Of a DNA stretch of 27,894 nucleotides, positions 16,964 to 24,400 are shown piece after piece. The DNA is from CAZYBC01 sp964645645 (lineage in GTDB: Bacteria; Patescibacteriota; Microgenomatia; UBA1400; PJMF01), in assembly GCA_964645645.1 (NCBI GenBank), contig CAZYBC010000014.1, positions 1 through 27,894 on the forward strand, in the 5' to 3' direction. Each line of letters starts with the position of its first letter. Position 1 is the first letter of the stretch. The notes under the pieces are model-generated. The model saw only the letters and a program-made list of their open reading frames with translations. It had not been told where the DNA came from and ran no database searches. The translations under genes and the position numbers were made by a program.

Positions 16964-17044
16964 GATTAGAAGATTTTAACTTTAAGCTAGTTCGCTTCGT
17001 TTTACTTTTCCAAGACTAGCTTAAAACTAAAATATTTTAATCTG
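16962..17044. repeat. Long hairpin HP3 upstream of valS
   Basis: The arms at 16962-16991 and 17015-17044 are complementary over 30 positions with four mismatches, separated by a 23-nt loop containing TCGCTTCG. Its size resembles HP1 and HP2, but it lacks their GCA/AATG loop ends. The lower arm touches the valS promoter, so formation of the structure could affect valS transcription. Confidence 0.75.
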
Positions 17045-17051
17045 AATTTGT

Positions 17052-17171
17052 TTAAGTTGATATGACATCCGTCCAATTATCAACTGCAACAACCTAGTTT
17101 GTACCATCAATGTAAGTGTGCTCCCCCAAAAAAACTGCTAGCAATAGAAAGAAAAAAGATTTAAACTTAAT
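17052..17171 (-). pseudogene. Possible decayed coding remnant
   Basis: On the minus strand one frame reads a hydrophobic stretch (KFKSFFFLLLAVFLGEHTY), then IDGTN, a TAG, then VVAVDNWTDVIST and TAA. It looks like a secreted-protein start interrupted by a stop, without a usable ATG/GTG/TTG start. It is short enough to be chance. It occupies the gap between HP3 and the plus-strand gene at 17194. Confidence 0.2.
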
Positions 17172-17193
17172 TTAAAATATTAGAAAGATTTTT

Positions 17194-17496
17194 ATGGGAG
17201 AAACTGCAGGACTTGGTTTAGTAATGCTTGTAATAATTGGTACGTTTTTATTATTTGCGTCATTATTTGTTGGAAGTTTAATCTTTGTGGCTATCGTGCT
17301 TGCTAGATTAATTTCTAAGTCATTTATTACTGGTTTAGATAAAATAACCGGTAACAAAACTAGAAGTAAAAAAGAAATTCAAATTTTGACTATAATTTTC
17401 AGTATTTTTTTTACAATCTTGGTAATTCTATTAATTTTGTTTTTATTTGATTTTGATTTAAATAAAATTTTCTTTTTTATGCCTGGTAAAGTTTGA
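17194..17496 (+). CDS. Small two-TM hypothetical membrane protein
   Basis: This 100-aa protein was not recognised. Residues about 5-42 are a long hydrophobic stretch and about 63-88 a second, separated by a basic loop (DKITGNKTRSKKE). It is the only plus-strand gene between 14 and 25 kb, sits between convergent or divergent minus-strand genes and has its own terminator, so it is a self-contained unit. AGAAAG is a weak Shine-Dalgarno sequence before the ATG. It uses ATA isoleucine codons more freely than the core genes, as do the plus-strand genes at 25.5-27.8 kb. Confidence 0.6.
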   Translation: MGETAGLGLVMLVIIGTFLLFASLFVGSLIFVAIVLARLISKSFITGLDKITGNKTRSKKEIQILTIIFSIFFTILVILLILFLFDFDLNKIFFFMPGKV

Positions 17497-17499
17497 GTT

Positions 17500-17523
17500 A
17501 TCTCTTAGTAAGAGATGTTTTTT
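17500..17523 (+). terminator. Terminator after the small membrane protein gene
   Basis: The stem ATCTCTT / AAGAGAT (17500-17506 and 17510-17516) with loop AGT is followed by G and six T. It lies 4 nt after the stop codon of the plus-strand gene, in the 42-nt convergent gap. Confidence 0.75.
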
Positions 17524-17538
17524 GTTCTCTTTTCTAAC

Positions 17539-17928
17539 TTATTTCGGAGATAAAATTTTCTTTAATCGATCCAACTGAAATTGCGCTTGTTTTTTCAGCT
17601 CGGCGTTTGGGGTGGGAGATTCTGCTAACTGAGGTTTAACCACAGGCCTATTTAAAGCAGTTAAAGCTTTAGTAATGGGTTCATAGTCAAGCCTATGTAA
17701 ACCAGCAACCTTTTCTTGAACATCTTTGTTGCCTTGGTTGGCAACTTTTTGCGCAGCCTTAGCGTCACTAACTTGAGGTTGTGTTTTTTTCTCAGTTTCT
17801 TCCACGTAAGGCACTAAATTAGCTAAAGGCTTAGAACGATACATCAATAAATATTCTTGACCGCGCTGTAAGCCTTTGCGAATAGGATTAAAGTCTTTAC
17901 GCAATTGCTTCATGGAAATAATTTTCAT
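17539..17928 (-). CDS. Phd/YefM-like antitoxin-type DNA-binding protein
   Basis: In this 129-aa protein, residues about 1-42 fit the Phd/YefM fold: ISMKQLRKDFNPIRKGL (helix with the usual ISxxxxRxxF pattern), then GQEYLLMYRSKPLANLVPY, matching the G-E-x-hydrophobic-x-x-x-R-x-KPxAxLVP signature. Family members bind operator DNA and usually neutralise a neighbouring toxin, but no toxin gene is adjacent. The remaining 85 residues are charged and Gln/Ala/Pro-rich, a longer tail than standard antitoxins. It follows the TraC-like gene by 28 nt, with Shine-Dalgarno AGGAG 9 nt before the ATG, so it is probably the last gene of the secretion operon. It may be an autoregulator of that operon. Confidence 0.65.
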   Translation of the reverse strand: MKIISMKQLRKDFNPIRKGLQRGQEYLLMYRSKPLANLVPYVEETEKKTQPQVSDAKAAQKVANQGNKDVQEKVAGLHRLDYEPITKALTALNRPVVKPQLAESPTPNAELKKQAQFQLDRLKKILSPK

Positions 17929-17956
17929 TCAACAGATCTCCTGGTGTTTTTTTATT

Positions 17957-19171
17957 TTAAATCTCTGGCAATGGTGGCAGATTAGCTGCTTGTCCGGCTG
18001 GTTGCCCGGTGGTAGTTCCGGCTGGTGGTGAAACTGTTTGACCAGCTGGAGTTGCTTGCCCTAGCTCTTTTAAGTTTTGATCAATATTGTTTTGAATTTG
18101 ATTAAGATCAACGGCAGAAGGTGGGTTTAAAGTTGGTTCTGGTAAAGGTGAAGTAGGCATCGTGGCTGGAGTGCTTGTCTCAATATCAGCGACTGGTGGG
18201 GCATTAACATCGATACCTGGTTGAGGTGCAGTCGCAGGATGAACTAAGGCTTCATCTTGGGGAATTTGTAAACTGGCTACAGGTTCTTGTACATTAACGG
18301 TTGGAGTTGGCATCGGGGCTGGAGTCGGTACAGCTGGTGAAACTGGAGTGACTTGTGCAACTGGCATAGCCATTTCAGCTGGAGGAGGAGTCATAGCTGG
18401 AGCTGCCATTGGTGGAGCTACTGGTTGAGTAGCTTGGTTCATGGCACCTTGATTAGGATTTGGTGAAGAAAAATTCATATTGCCTCCGATAATTTGCGCT
18501 TGGACAAGCGGGGTAGTGTAATTATTAGTGTCGGTAATTTCTTGGCCTTCGTAACTTTCAGGATTATAGTTGTTATAAAAAACTTGGATGATTTCTTGAG
18601 TATTCAATTGTCTAGCATACAGCCCAATGCGGTTAAATTGTCCAATTAAGTGATCACGTTTCGGTTCTAAAACGCTGGCAGCTTTTTCTAATAAAACTAA
18701 TCTTTCTATGCTATTAATGTCAAATTTAGTATTACCAGGAATGACGCTGGAAACAGTTAATAGGCCTAATTCTGTAGCGGTAGCGGGAACGGCTACATAA
18801 AATTTTTTGTCTAGTACATTGCGTTCTTTGATGAGTTCACTTACAAATTGTCTGTAGCGGGCAATGCGTTCTTTTTTATCTGGACTGACAACCTTAGCTT
18901 CTTGATCTTTTAGTCTATTTAAATAAGCAGTCGCATCTTTGGTTTTAGATTGAATTAAAATTTGAATGGGATAATTAAGAGAATTAAGTAGCGCTGCATA
19001 AGAGTAAATTACAGCGTCTTGTTCAGCTTCGGCTAATAAACCAAAATTCATGGCATTGATTGTTAAGATAATCGAAACAGTGCCGTCTTTAAGAATTACA
19101 AAATTATTAGAAATGTCATGAATATCTAAGAAAGTTTGAGTGGTGCTAGTGTTATTACTTTTAGTAGCCAT
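17957..19171 (-). CDS. TraC-like/VirB4 N-terminal-domain protein with Pro-rich tail
   Basis: In this 404-aa protein, residues about 10-225 resemble the N-terminal, non-ATPase domain of TraC/VirB4 proteins: TFLDIHDISNNFVILKDGTV at the start, the typical beta-hairpin and 'Y..LLNSLNYPIQILIQSK' segment, and a helical part ending LNTQEIIQVFYNNYNP. No Walker motif is present. Residues about 230-404 are low-complexity Pro/Ala/Thr/Gln. CPR genomes often carry this as a free-standing protein beside PrgI-like proteins, and it probably complements or docks the separate VirB4-type ATPase at 2189. It follows the PrgI-like gene by 40 nt and has no obvious Shine-Dalgarno sequence. Confidence 0.7.
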   Translation of the reverse strand: MATKSNNTSTTQTFLDIHDISNNFVILKDGTVSIILTINAMNFGLLAEAEQDAVIYSYAALLNSLNYPIQILIQSKTKDATAYLNRLKDQEAKVVSPDKKERIARYRQFVSELIKERNVLDKKFYVAVPATATELGLLTVSSVIPGNTKFDINSIERLVLLEKAASVLEPKRDHLIGQFNRIGLYARQLNTQEIIQVFYNNYNPESYEGQEITDTNNYTTPLVQAQIIGGNMNFSSPNPNQGAMNQATQPVAPPMAAPAMTPPPAEMAMPVAQVTPVSPAVPTPAPMPTPTVNVQEPVASLQIPQDEALVHPATAPQPGIDVNAPPVADIETSTPATMPTSPLPEPTLNPPSAVDLNQIQNNIDQNLKELGQATPAGQTVSPPAGTTTGQPAGQAANLPPLPEI

Positions 19172-19211
19172 GCTTATTTATCTTAACTTGTTTTATGAGT
19201 GCTAAGCAAGT

Positions 19212-20390
19212 TTAGTTAAGACTTCTTATTTCTAGAGGAGGCACTCGTTCACCTCTTAATTCCAACTGATAGGTATTAAATTGATAATCATTACTTTCTA
19301 AGTTAATAAAGTAAATACCATTATCTAATGGAGTAGTAATGGTAAATTGACCTAATTGATTGGTTTTTACTGCTCTAACCACTTGTCCAGCTTCATTTTG
19401 TATTTCTACAATGGTGTTTTCTAAAATATCGTTATTTTGATTAAAAACCATACCCACTAATTTATTAGGGATAGTTGGTTTATCAGGGAAAGGTAACTCA
19501 TCATTTAGTAATGCTGGCACAATCTGATTTTTGATTTCCACATTGGTTTCACTTTGATATGAACTAAAATCACTACTAATGGTTGGTGTTGCCACAGCGC
19601 CAAAATCACTGGTTTCATCTGTCGCTGCTGTGGATGTAACTTGGATGGTTTCTAAATTAGGAATAGCGATTTCTTTAGCCACTTGAGCTGTCGCTGTCAT
19701 TTGCTTATTGCTGACATAATTAGTTGGTGCTGGTTGGGGCACAGCTGGAGTAGCAGTAAAGTTAGCGGCTTGTGTAAAAATAACTGTTTCTTTTAATTCT
19801 GGTACAGCCTGACTTTTTTGCGAATCTAATTTTTTAAGATTGTGGACTCTAGTTTTCAGTTTAGGTCTAATGGCTTGAGTTTTAATTTCAACTGGCTGAG
19901 TAATTTGTACTTGTTCAAAAACGCTGAGAACACTAGCTGATTGTTGAGCTTGAGCTACTTCCCAGGCATCTTGAACTTGCAATGGTTCTACAGAAGAAAG
20001 ATATTCTTTAATTCGTTGTTTTTTTAAAGGTGAAAGATCTACTTCAGCGGCAAATTGAGGTTGATTGCTTTGGGCTTGAAAGTTAAAAGCTTCTGGAATT
20101 TTGGCTTCACGTTTCCAAAAAAATTTGGTGGGTTTATATAAAATCTTGAAAAAAGTAATTAGCCAGTGATCCATGGGGCGCTCTTCGATAGGTACAAAAG
20201 CCAAAGCCACTCCTAGAAAGACAAAAAAAATCATTAACGGAATTTTTACTATTCCAATTAGATTGGTTGCATTAAGTAAGATCGCCATTAACACTCCACC
20301 AAAAATTTCTGCAAATTGTTTAATGGTCATGTTGCCAATGATGTGAAATTTGTAGTTGGTGATATCCTGTGGGATGGGGTGTTCTCTCAT
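19212..20390 (-). CDS. PrgI-family protein with C-terminal Cna-B/CarboxypepD_reg-like domain
   Basis: In this 392-aa protein, residues 1-95 fit the PrgI family: a HPIPQDITNYKFHIIGNMTIKQF start, two TM helices at about 25-43 and 46-68, then FVPIEERPMDHWLITFFKILYKPTKFFW. PrgI-type proteins accompany VirB4 in Gram-positive conjugation systems and are thought to be membrane parts of the channel. Residues about 100-295 are a Gln/Thr/Ala-rich linker. Residues about 305-392 form a beta-sandwich of the Cna-B/carboxypeptidase-regulatory type (LVGMVFNQNNDILENTIVEI, then KTNQLGQFTITTPLDNGIYFI). The fusion is unlike the short Firmicute PrgI. It lies upstream of the TraC-like gene in the same operon. Confidence 0.8.
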   Translation of the reverse strand: MREHPIPQDITNYKFHIIGNMTIKQFAEIFGGVLMAILLNATNLIGIVKIPLMIFFVFLGVALAFVPIEERPMDHWLITFFKILYKPTKFFWKREAKIPEAFNFQAQSNQPQFAAEVDLSPLKKQRIKEYLSSVEPLQVQDAWEVAQAQQSASVLSVFEQVQITQPVEIKTQAIRPKLKTRVHNLKKLDSQKSQAVPELKETVIFTQAANFTATPAVPQPAPTNYVSNKQMTATAQVAKEIAIPNLETIQVTSTAATDETSDFGAVATPTISSDFSSYQSETNVEIKNQIVPALLNDELPFPDKPTIPNKLVGMVFNQNNDILENTIVEIQNEAGQVVRAVKTNQLGQFTITTPLDNGIYFINLESNDYQFNTYQLELRGERVPPLEIRSLN

Positions 20391-20504
20391 GTTTTAGCGA
20401 TGTTTTTGACCTGGTTTTTAGGCTAAAAAATTTAGATTTTCAGCCAATTAAAACAATTACGTAATTCTATTTTAAAGTAAAAGAAATTGGGAAGCTAGAG
20501 GGAC

Positions 20505-20569
20505 AGCTAAATCATAGACCTTTTAAACGCACCGCAGGCGGAATGGTTTAAAAGGTCTATGATTTAGCT
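20505..20569 (+). repeat. Perfect 24-bp-stem hairpin HP4 with GCA/AATG loop
   Basis: The arms at 20505-20528 and 20546-20569 are perfect reverse complements over 24 bp. The 17-nt loop is GCA-CCGC-AG-GCGG-AATG, with an internal 4-bp GC mini-stem, closed by AAAC/GTTT. It is the first of three loop copies spaced 52 bp apart. The design matches HP1 and HP2 although the stem sequences are unrelated. Confidence 0.95.
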
Positions 20570-20649
20570 TCCAGTGAAATACACCGCGGGCGGAATGATT
20601 TAAAAAAGTCATGAAAAATCTTTCAATGAAACGCACCGCGGGCGGAATG
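20525..20649 (+). repeat. Three 21-bp cores at exact 52-bp spacing
   Basis: Cores AAACGCACCGC(A/G)GGCGGAATG lie at 20525-20545, 20577-20597 and 20629-20649, so the period is exactly 52 bp twice. The second has ATACA instead of ACGCA. The two 31-bp intervals are similar to each other at about 19 positions, so this is a degenerate 52-bp tandem repeat of about 2.4 units. It fills much of the 334-bp gap 20391-20724, which contains no gene; 20391-20504 of that gap shows nothing further. Confidence 0.85.
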
Positions 20650-20652
20650 ATG

Positions 20653-20723
20653 TTTTGAAAAATAATCTTTGCTTGATTTGCTTGGCTTCGCCAAGAGATC
20701 TGCGCAAAGATTATTATTCAAAA
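20653..20723. repeat. Long hairpin HP5 at the 3' end of the Ig-like gene
   Basis: The arms at 20653-20672 and 20704-20723 form a 20-bp stem with one mismatch. The 31-nt loop holds an inner hairpin CTTGGC-TTC-GCCAAG (20681-20695). On the minus strand it starts 1 nt after the stop codon of the 225-aa gene, so it may stabilise or end that transcript. There is no T-run, so it is not a standard terminator. Confidence 0.8.
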
Positions 20724-20724
20724 A

Positions 20725-21402
20725 TTATTGCTCTAATTCCAACAGTGGTGTTTTGGAAACAGTTGGTTGTGGTTTACTGCCACCTTCCAAAACCTGAAAA
20801 GTTAGCTTGTGCGTAGCAGGGTCAACGCCCTGGTTTTCCATCCAAATTTTAATGGCTTGTTCAATGGCGGCTTGTGAACCTTGTTTAATTCTGATACCTA
20901 ATTCTCTAGGGCCAATATAGGTAACATAGTATTGAGGAGTATCTAAAGGTAAATATTTAATTAAAGGAGCGTCTTCTAAAGTTGATTCACTATCTCTAGT
21001 TAAAATTTCGGTTTCATCCATTAAGCGAGTTTTAAAAGTTAATGTTTGAAAAGTTTGTTCTTGGAATTTTAATTCCAAGCGATAATCAGTTTGTTCATTG
21101 AGTAATTGCAAAGGTTTAATGATTAGCACTTTGCCCACAACGCTAAGTTCATTTTTAAGCGCTGGATGAAAAATTACGCTGACTTTTTCTGGAGAGCGAT
21201 CAAACTCTAAAACGATTTCTTGGTTAAGATCAAATAGTTCGCTAAAACTGGGGGCGCTGACTAGAGTGGGTGGAGTATTCATACGGGTAAAGATGGCAAT
21301 TAAGTTAATAAAAAGCATGATAACAATAAAACCAGCAATTGCCCAACCAATGAGTGGTTTGTTTTTGATACTTTGTTTAAGATTGGTTAAAACATTGGGC
21401 AT
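20725..21402 (-). CDS. Membrane-anchored Ig-like (Big_5-type) protein
   Basis: In this 225-aa protein, a basic N-terminus is followed by one TM helix at about 18-38 (IGWAIAGFIVIMLFINLIAIF), then an extracytoplasmic beta-rich segment. Residues about 48-125 follow the bacterial Ig-like Big_5 pattern (SFSELFDLNQEIVLEFDRSPE, then KVLIIKPLQLLNEQTDYRLEL). The rest (about 150-215) is an alpha/beta region with no recognised motif. It starts 10 nt after the CHAP-protein stop, with AGGA overlapping that stop, so the two are translationally linked. It is probably an accessory surface component of the secretion-like machine. Confidence 0.7.
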   Translation of the reverse strand: MPNVLTNLKQSIKNKPLIGWAIAGFIVIMLFINLIAIFTRMNTPPTLVSAPSFSELFDLNQEIVLEFDRSPEKVSVIFHPALKNELSVVGKVLIIKPLQLLNEQTDYRLELKFQEQTFQTLTFKTRLMDETEILTRDSESTLEDAPLIKYLPLDTPQYYVTYIGPRELGIRIKQGSQAAIEQAIKIWMENQGVDPATHKLTFQVLEGGSKPQPTVSKTPLLELEQ

Positions 21403-21412
21403 AAATTAATTC

Positions 21413-24400
21413 CTAGCGGCGAATAAAGCCACAATATTTAGCTTTAAGATCAGATAAAGTAATACCTCTAATTTGCATAAAACCAGAGCTCCCATCAGCT
21501 TCAATCAATTGCACTTGATAGCCATTAGAACTGTAAACAATGGCAATATGACCAAAAGCGCCGGAACCAGCCATAACATAATCACCGACTTGTAGCTGAC
21601 TCCATTCATCGTCATTGCTTAAGCCCATGATTCCATTAGCCGCACAGTAGTTTTTAGCATCACCAAGGGCTTCAAGTTTACCTTCTCCAGAAGCAATGGC
21701 AAAGCCGACACATTGCACGTAGTTGTAGCGGTCAACGCTAGTTTGTAAGGTGTTAACCACATAGTCGCTAAGACCATGATTAAGTAAACAAGCTTTAGCA
21801 GCGGTTTTTTCGCCAACATTAACATACCAATTGCTTTGATTTAAGAAAACGCTATCAGACACGGCGCCGTTGGAGCTGGGTTTTTGATAACCACAGTCTT
21901 TAAAAGCATTGAGGATTGCTTCAGCAATTTCTACATTAGCGGAAATAGGACATTCGCCAATACATAAACTTTTAGAATAAGTAGCTTGATCATCTCCAGA
22001 ACCAGTCACCGCTCCGGTTTCTGGATCAGTTTCTTGATAAGTAAAACTGATGGTAGCATTGTTACGAACGTTGCTATGGTTGTACTGATCACTAAAGGTT
22101 TCTTCGTAAGTAATGGTTTTGCTCTCACCTGGTTTTAAAGTGACAGGAAAGGTGTCTTTTAGTAAAGCTTCATTTTCCAACACTCGGTCAGCAATGGTTG
22201 CATTGCTAAGTTCACGATTAGTATTAACACTTAAAACATCTTTAAGGCTGTTAATCACAATGGTGTAGTTGCCTTTGGGAGCAATGGTTAAGGTGTAGGT
22301 AGCTTTGATTGGGCCTTTGTTGAACTGGTAATCTGTACAGTTAAGACCACACGAAGCATTAATGTCTTTACGGAAATCTACATAAATAGAAGCATTTTTA
22401 ACTTGAGTTACTGGAGCATAAGGGACACTAAGTAAAAAAGCAGATTGAATGACAGTCATCACAATCAACGTGCCCCCAGCCACAATTAAGGTTGGATAAA
22501 GCACCGACTGAAATGCTAGCTTGCTCATAGTGGATTCACCACCAAGAAGCGTATTGCCGAGTTTAGTGCCGAGTTTGCTGGGTTCAAAGATTTTATTTCT
22601 GGTCATTGTGCCAAGATCTTTGGCAACGTGTTTCCCTTCGTAAGCGGCATTGGTTAAACCTTTGCCTACTGATGGGGCAGCAGATTGAATGACCTTAGAA
22701 GCCGCTGGAGCAAAAATTTTGCCTAAGCCACCGGCCTTGCCTAATAAATAAACTATAGGCAAAGCTAAGGCTCCAGCCATGATGGCTAATGCCTTTAAAA
22801 GCATGCTCATTAAATCTTGTTTTTTTTGATTAATGAAGCCAGCTAGTGGTGCGCCAACAATTGGTACTGCTTCTAAAGCTTTAGTAATCTGACTAAGCGC
22901 AGTCCCTGCCCCTGGCGCAACCACATCTAAGGCTGTGTCAAAGGCTTTTTCTTTAAATTTATCACCAGCTTTACTAGCCAGACCTCGCATATTTCCCATT
23001 ACTTGGTTGGCTGTATTCATGCCAAATTGTTGGAAATATGGTTCACTGGGGCTACCTAAAGCTTGAATAGGATAAGCATTGGGCGAAAGTATTGTATTTG
23101 GATCAAGCTGATTCTGATAAAGCAAGAAAGCCTCTAAGGCTTTAATTGCAGAAAAATGTTCTAACTGATGAGCGCGTGTTAAGGCTTGTAAGGCTGGGTT
23201 ATAAGCCGTATAAACACTTTGTTCTTCTTGGCTGTAAGTTACCCATTGTCTGGTAATTAAACCATTAACTTGGTCTTGTTCCTGAAAAGACGCATCAGCG
23301 GGCGGATTGCCCATTAGCCAATCAATGGCTCGGTCACCGTTTTCCAGATTACCGCTTTGCAAAGGTGAGACAAAACCATTGCGCAGTTTAGTAATACTAC
23401 CTTGATAGTTATTAAAATCTGCAGTCTGTAAAGCTTCTGGCTGACTAAGATTTAATTCCCGTTGTTTAAGATTAACCCCAAAAATTCTGTACTTCTGCGC
23501 CCAAGCAATATGCCGTTGCTTGAAATAGCGGATCATGAGCTGGCGTAGGCCTTCTAGGTTTTCCGCTTGCACCACTGGGCCAAATAGCCCCTGCATCTGA
23601 TTAAGATTGGCAGAGAACAGCACCTCCAAGCCAGCATAGGCGTTGGGGTTCATCAAATCTTCTAACAACATTGCATCAATGGTGTCAGCAATTGGCGACA
23701 ACACCGTTAGCCGTTGGGCCAGTGCCTCGGCATCAGTGATGCCAGTTAAGGAAGCTAATTCTTTGAGAAAATCACCGCGATAGCTATCATTAAACCCTGG
23801 TAATTGACTCAAACCAACAAAAACATCTTGATATTTAGGATCTAAGGAAATCTTTAACAGCTCATTTTCATAAGCCACGGAGTTGTTTTTAAGACCAGTT
23901 AATTGTTCGGTAAACGCCTGCTTTTCCGCCTCACTTAAATTTGGCGCCGCCTGCTCAAAATGATAGTTAACCGCCCCTTGCAACAAGTGAGTAAAACCAG
24001 GATTAATCAAAAGCACGTGATTAATTTCACTCAGCAATTTTAAGCGAATGTTGTCTGTGTTATTACTTAATTGATCGAGGCGAAATTTGGACTGACCAAG
24101 CAAATAAGTGACAATCTGATCTCTGGCCGATTGCTGTAATGCTAAGCGCATCTCAACTGGTAGGCTATTAAGATCTATGCCTAATGGAGCCAAGTTGCTA
24201 CTCAAAGCGATCTGGATAAAACCTTCAATGTAATTAGCCTGTTCACGAGTCAAATCAGTAATTTTTAACTCTTCGTCAGAAATTTTTTTAGCTTGAGCCT
24301 CTTCCTGCGCGGCGGCCTCTTCGCCAGATTCTGGCTCAGCCTCAGCCAGACCACGCCGGCTAGGAGTAGTTATTTCAGCTTCTGTCTTGGTTGGTTCAGC

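Noticed and set aside
20525..20649. CRISPR-like array (21-bp repeats, 31-bp intervals)
   Set aside because: There are only three units, the intervals resemble each other instead of being unique, the first repeat is the loop of a perfect hairpin, and no cas gene is present.
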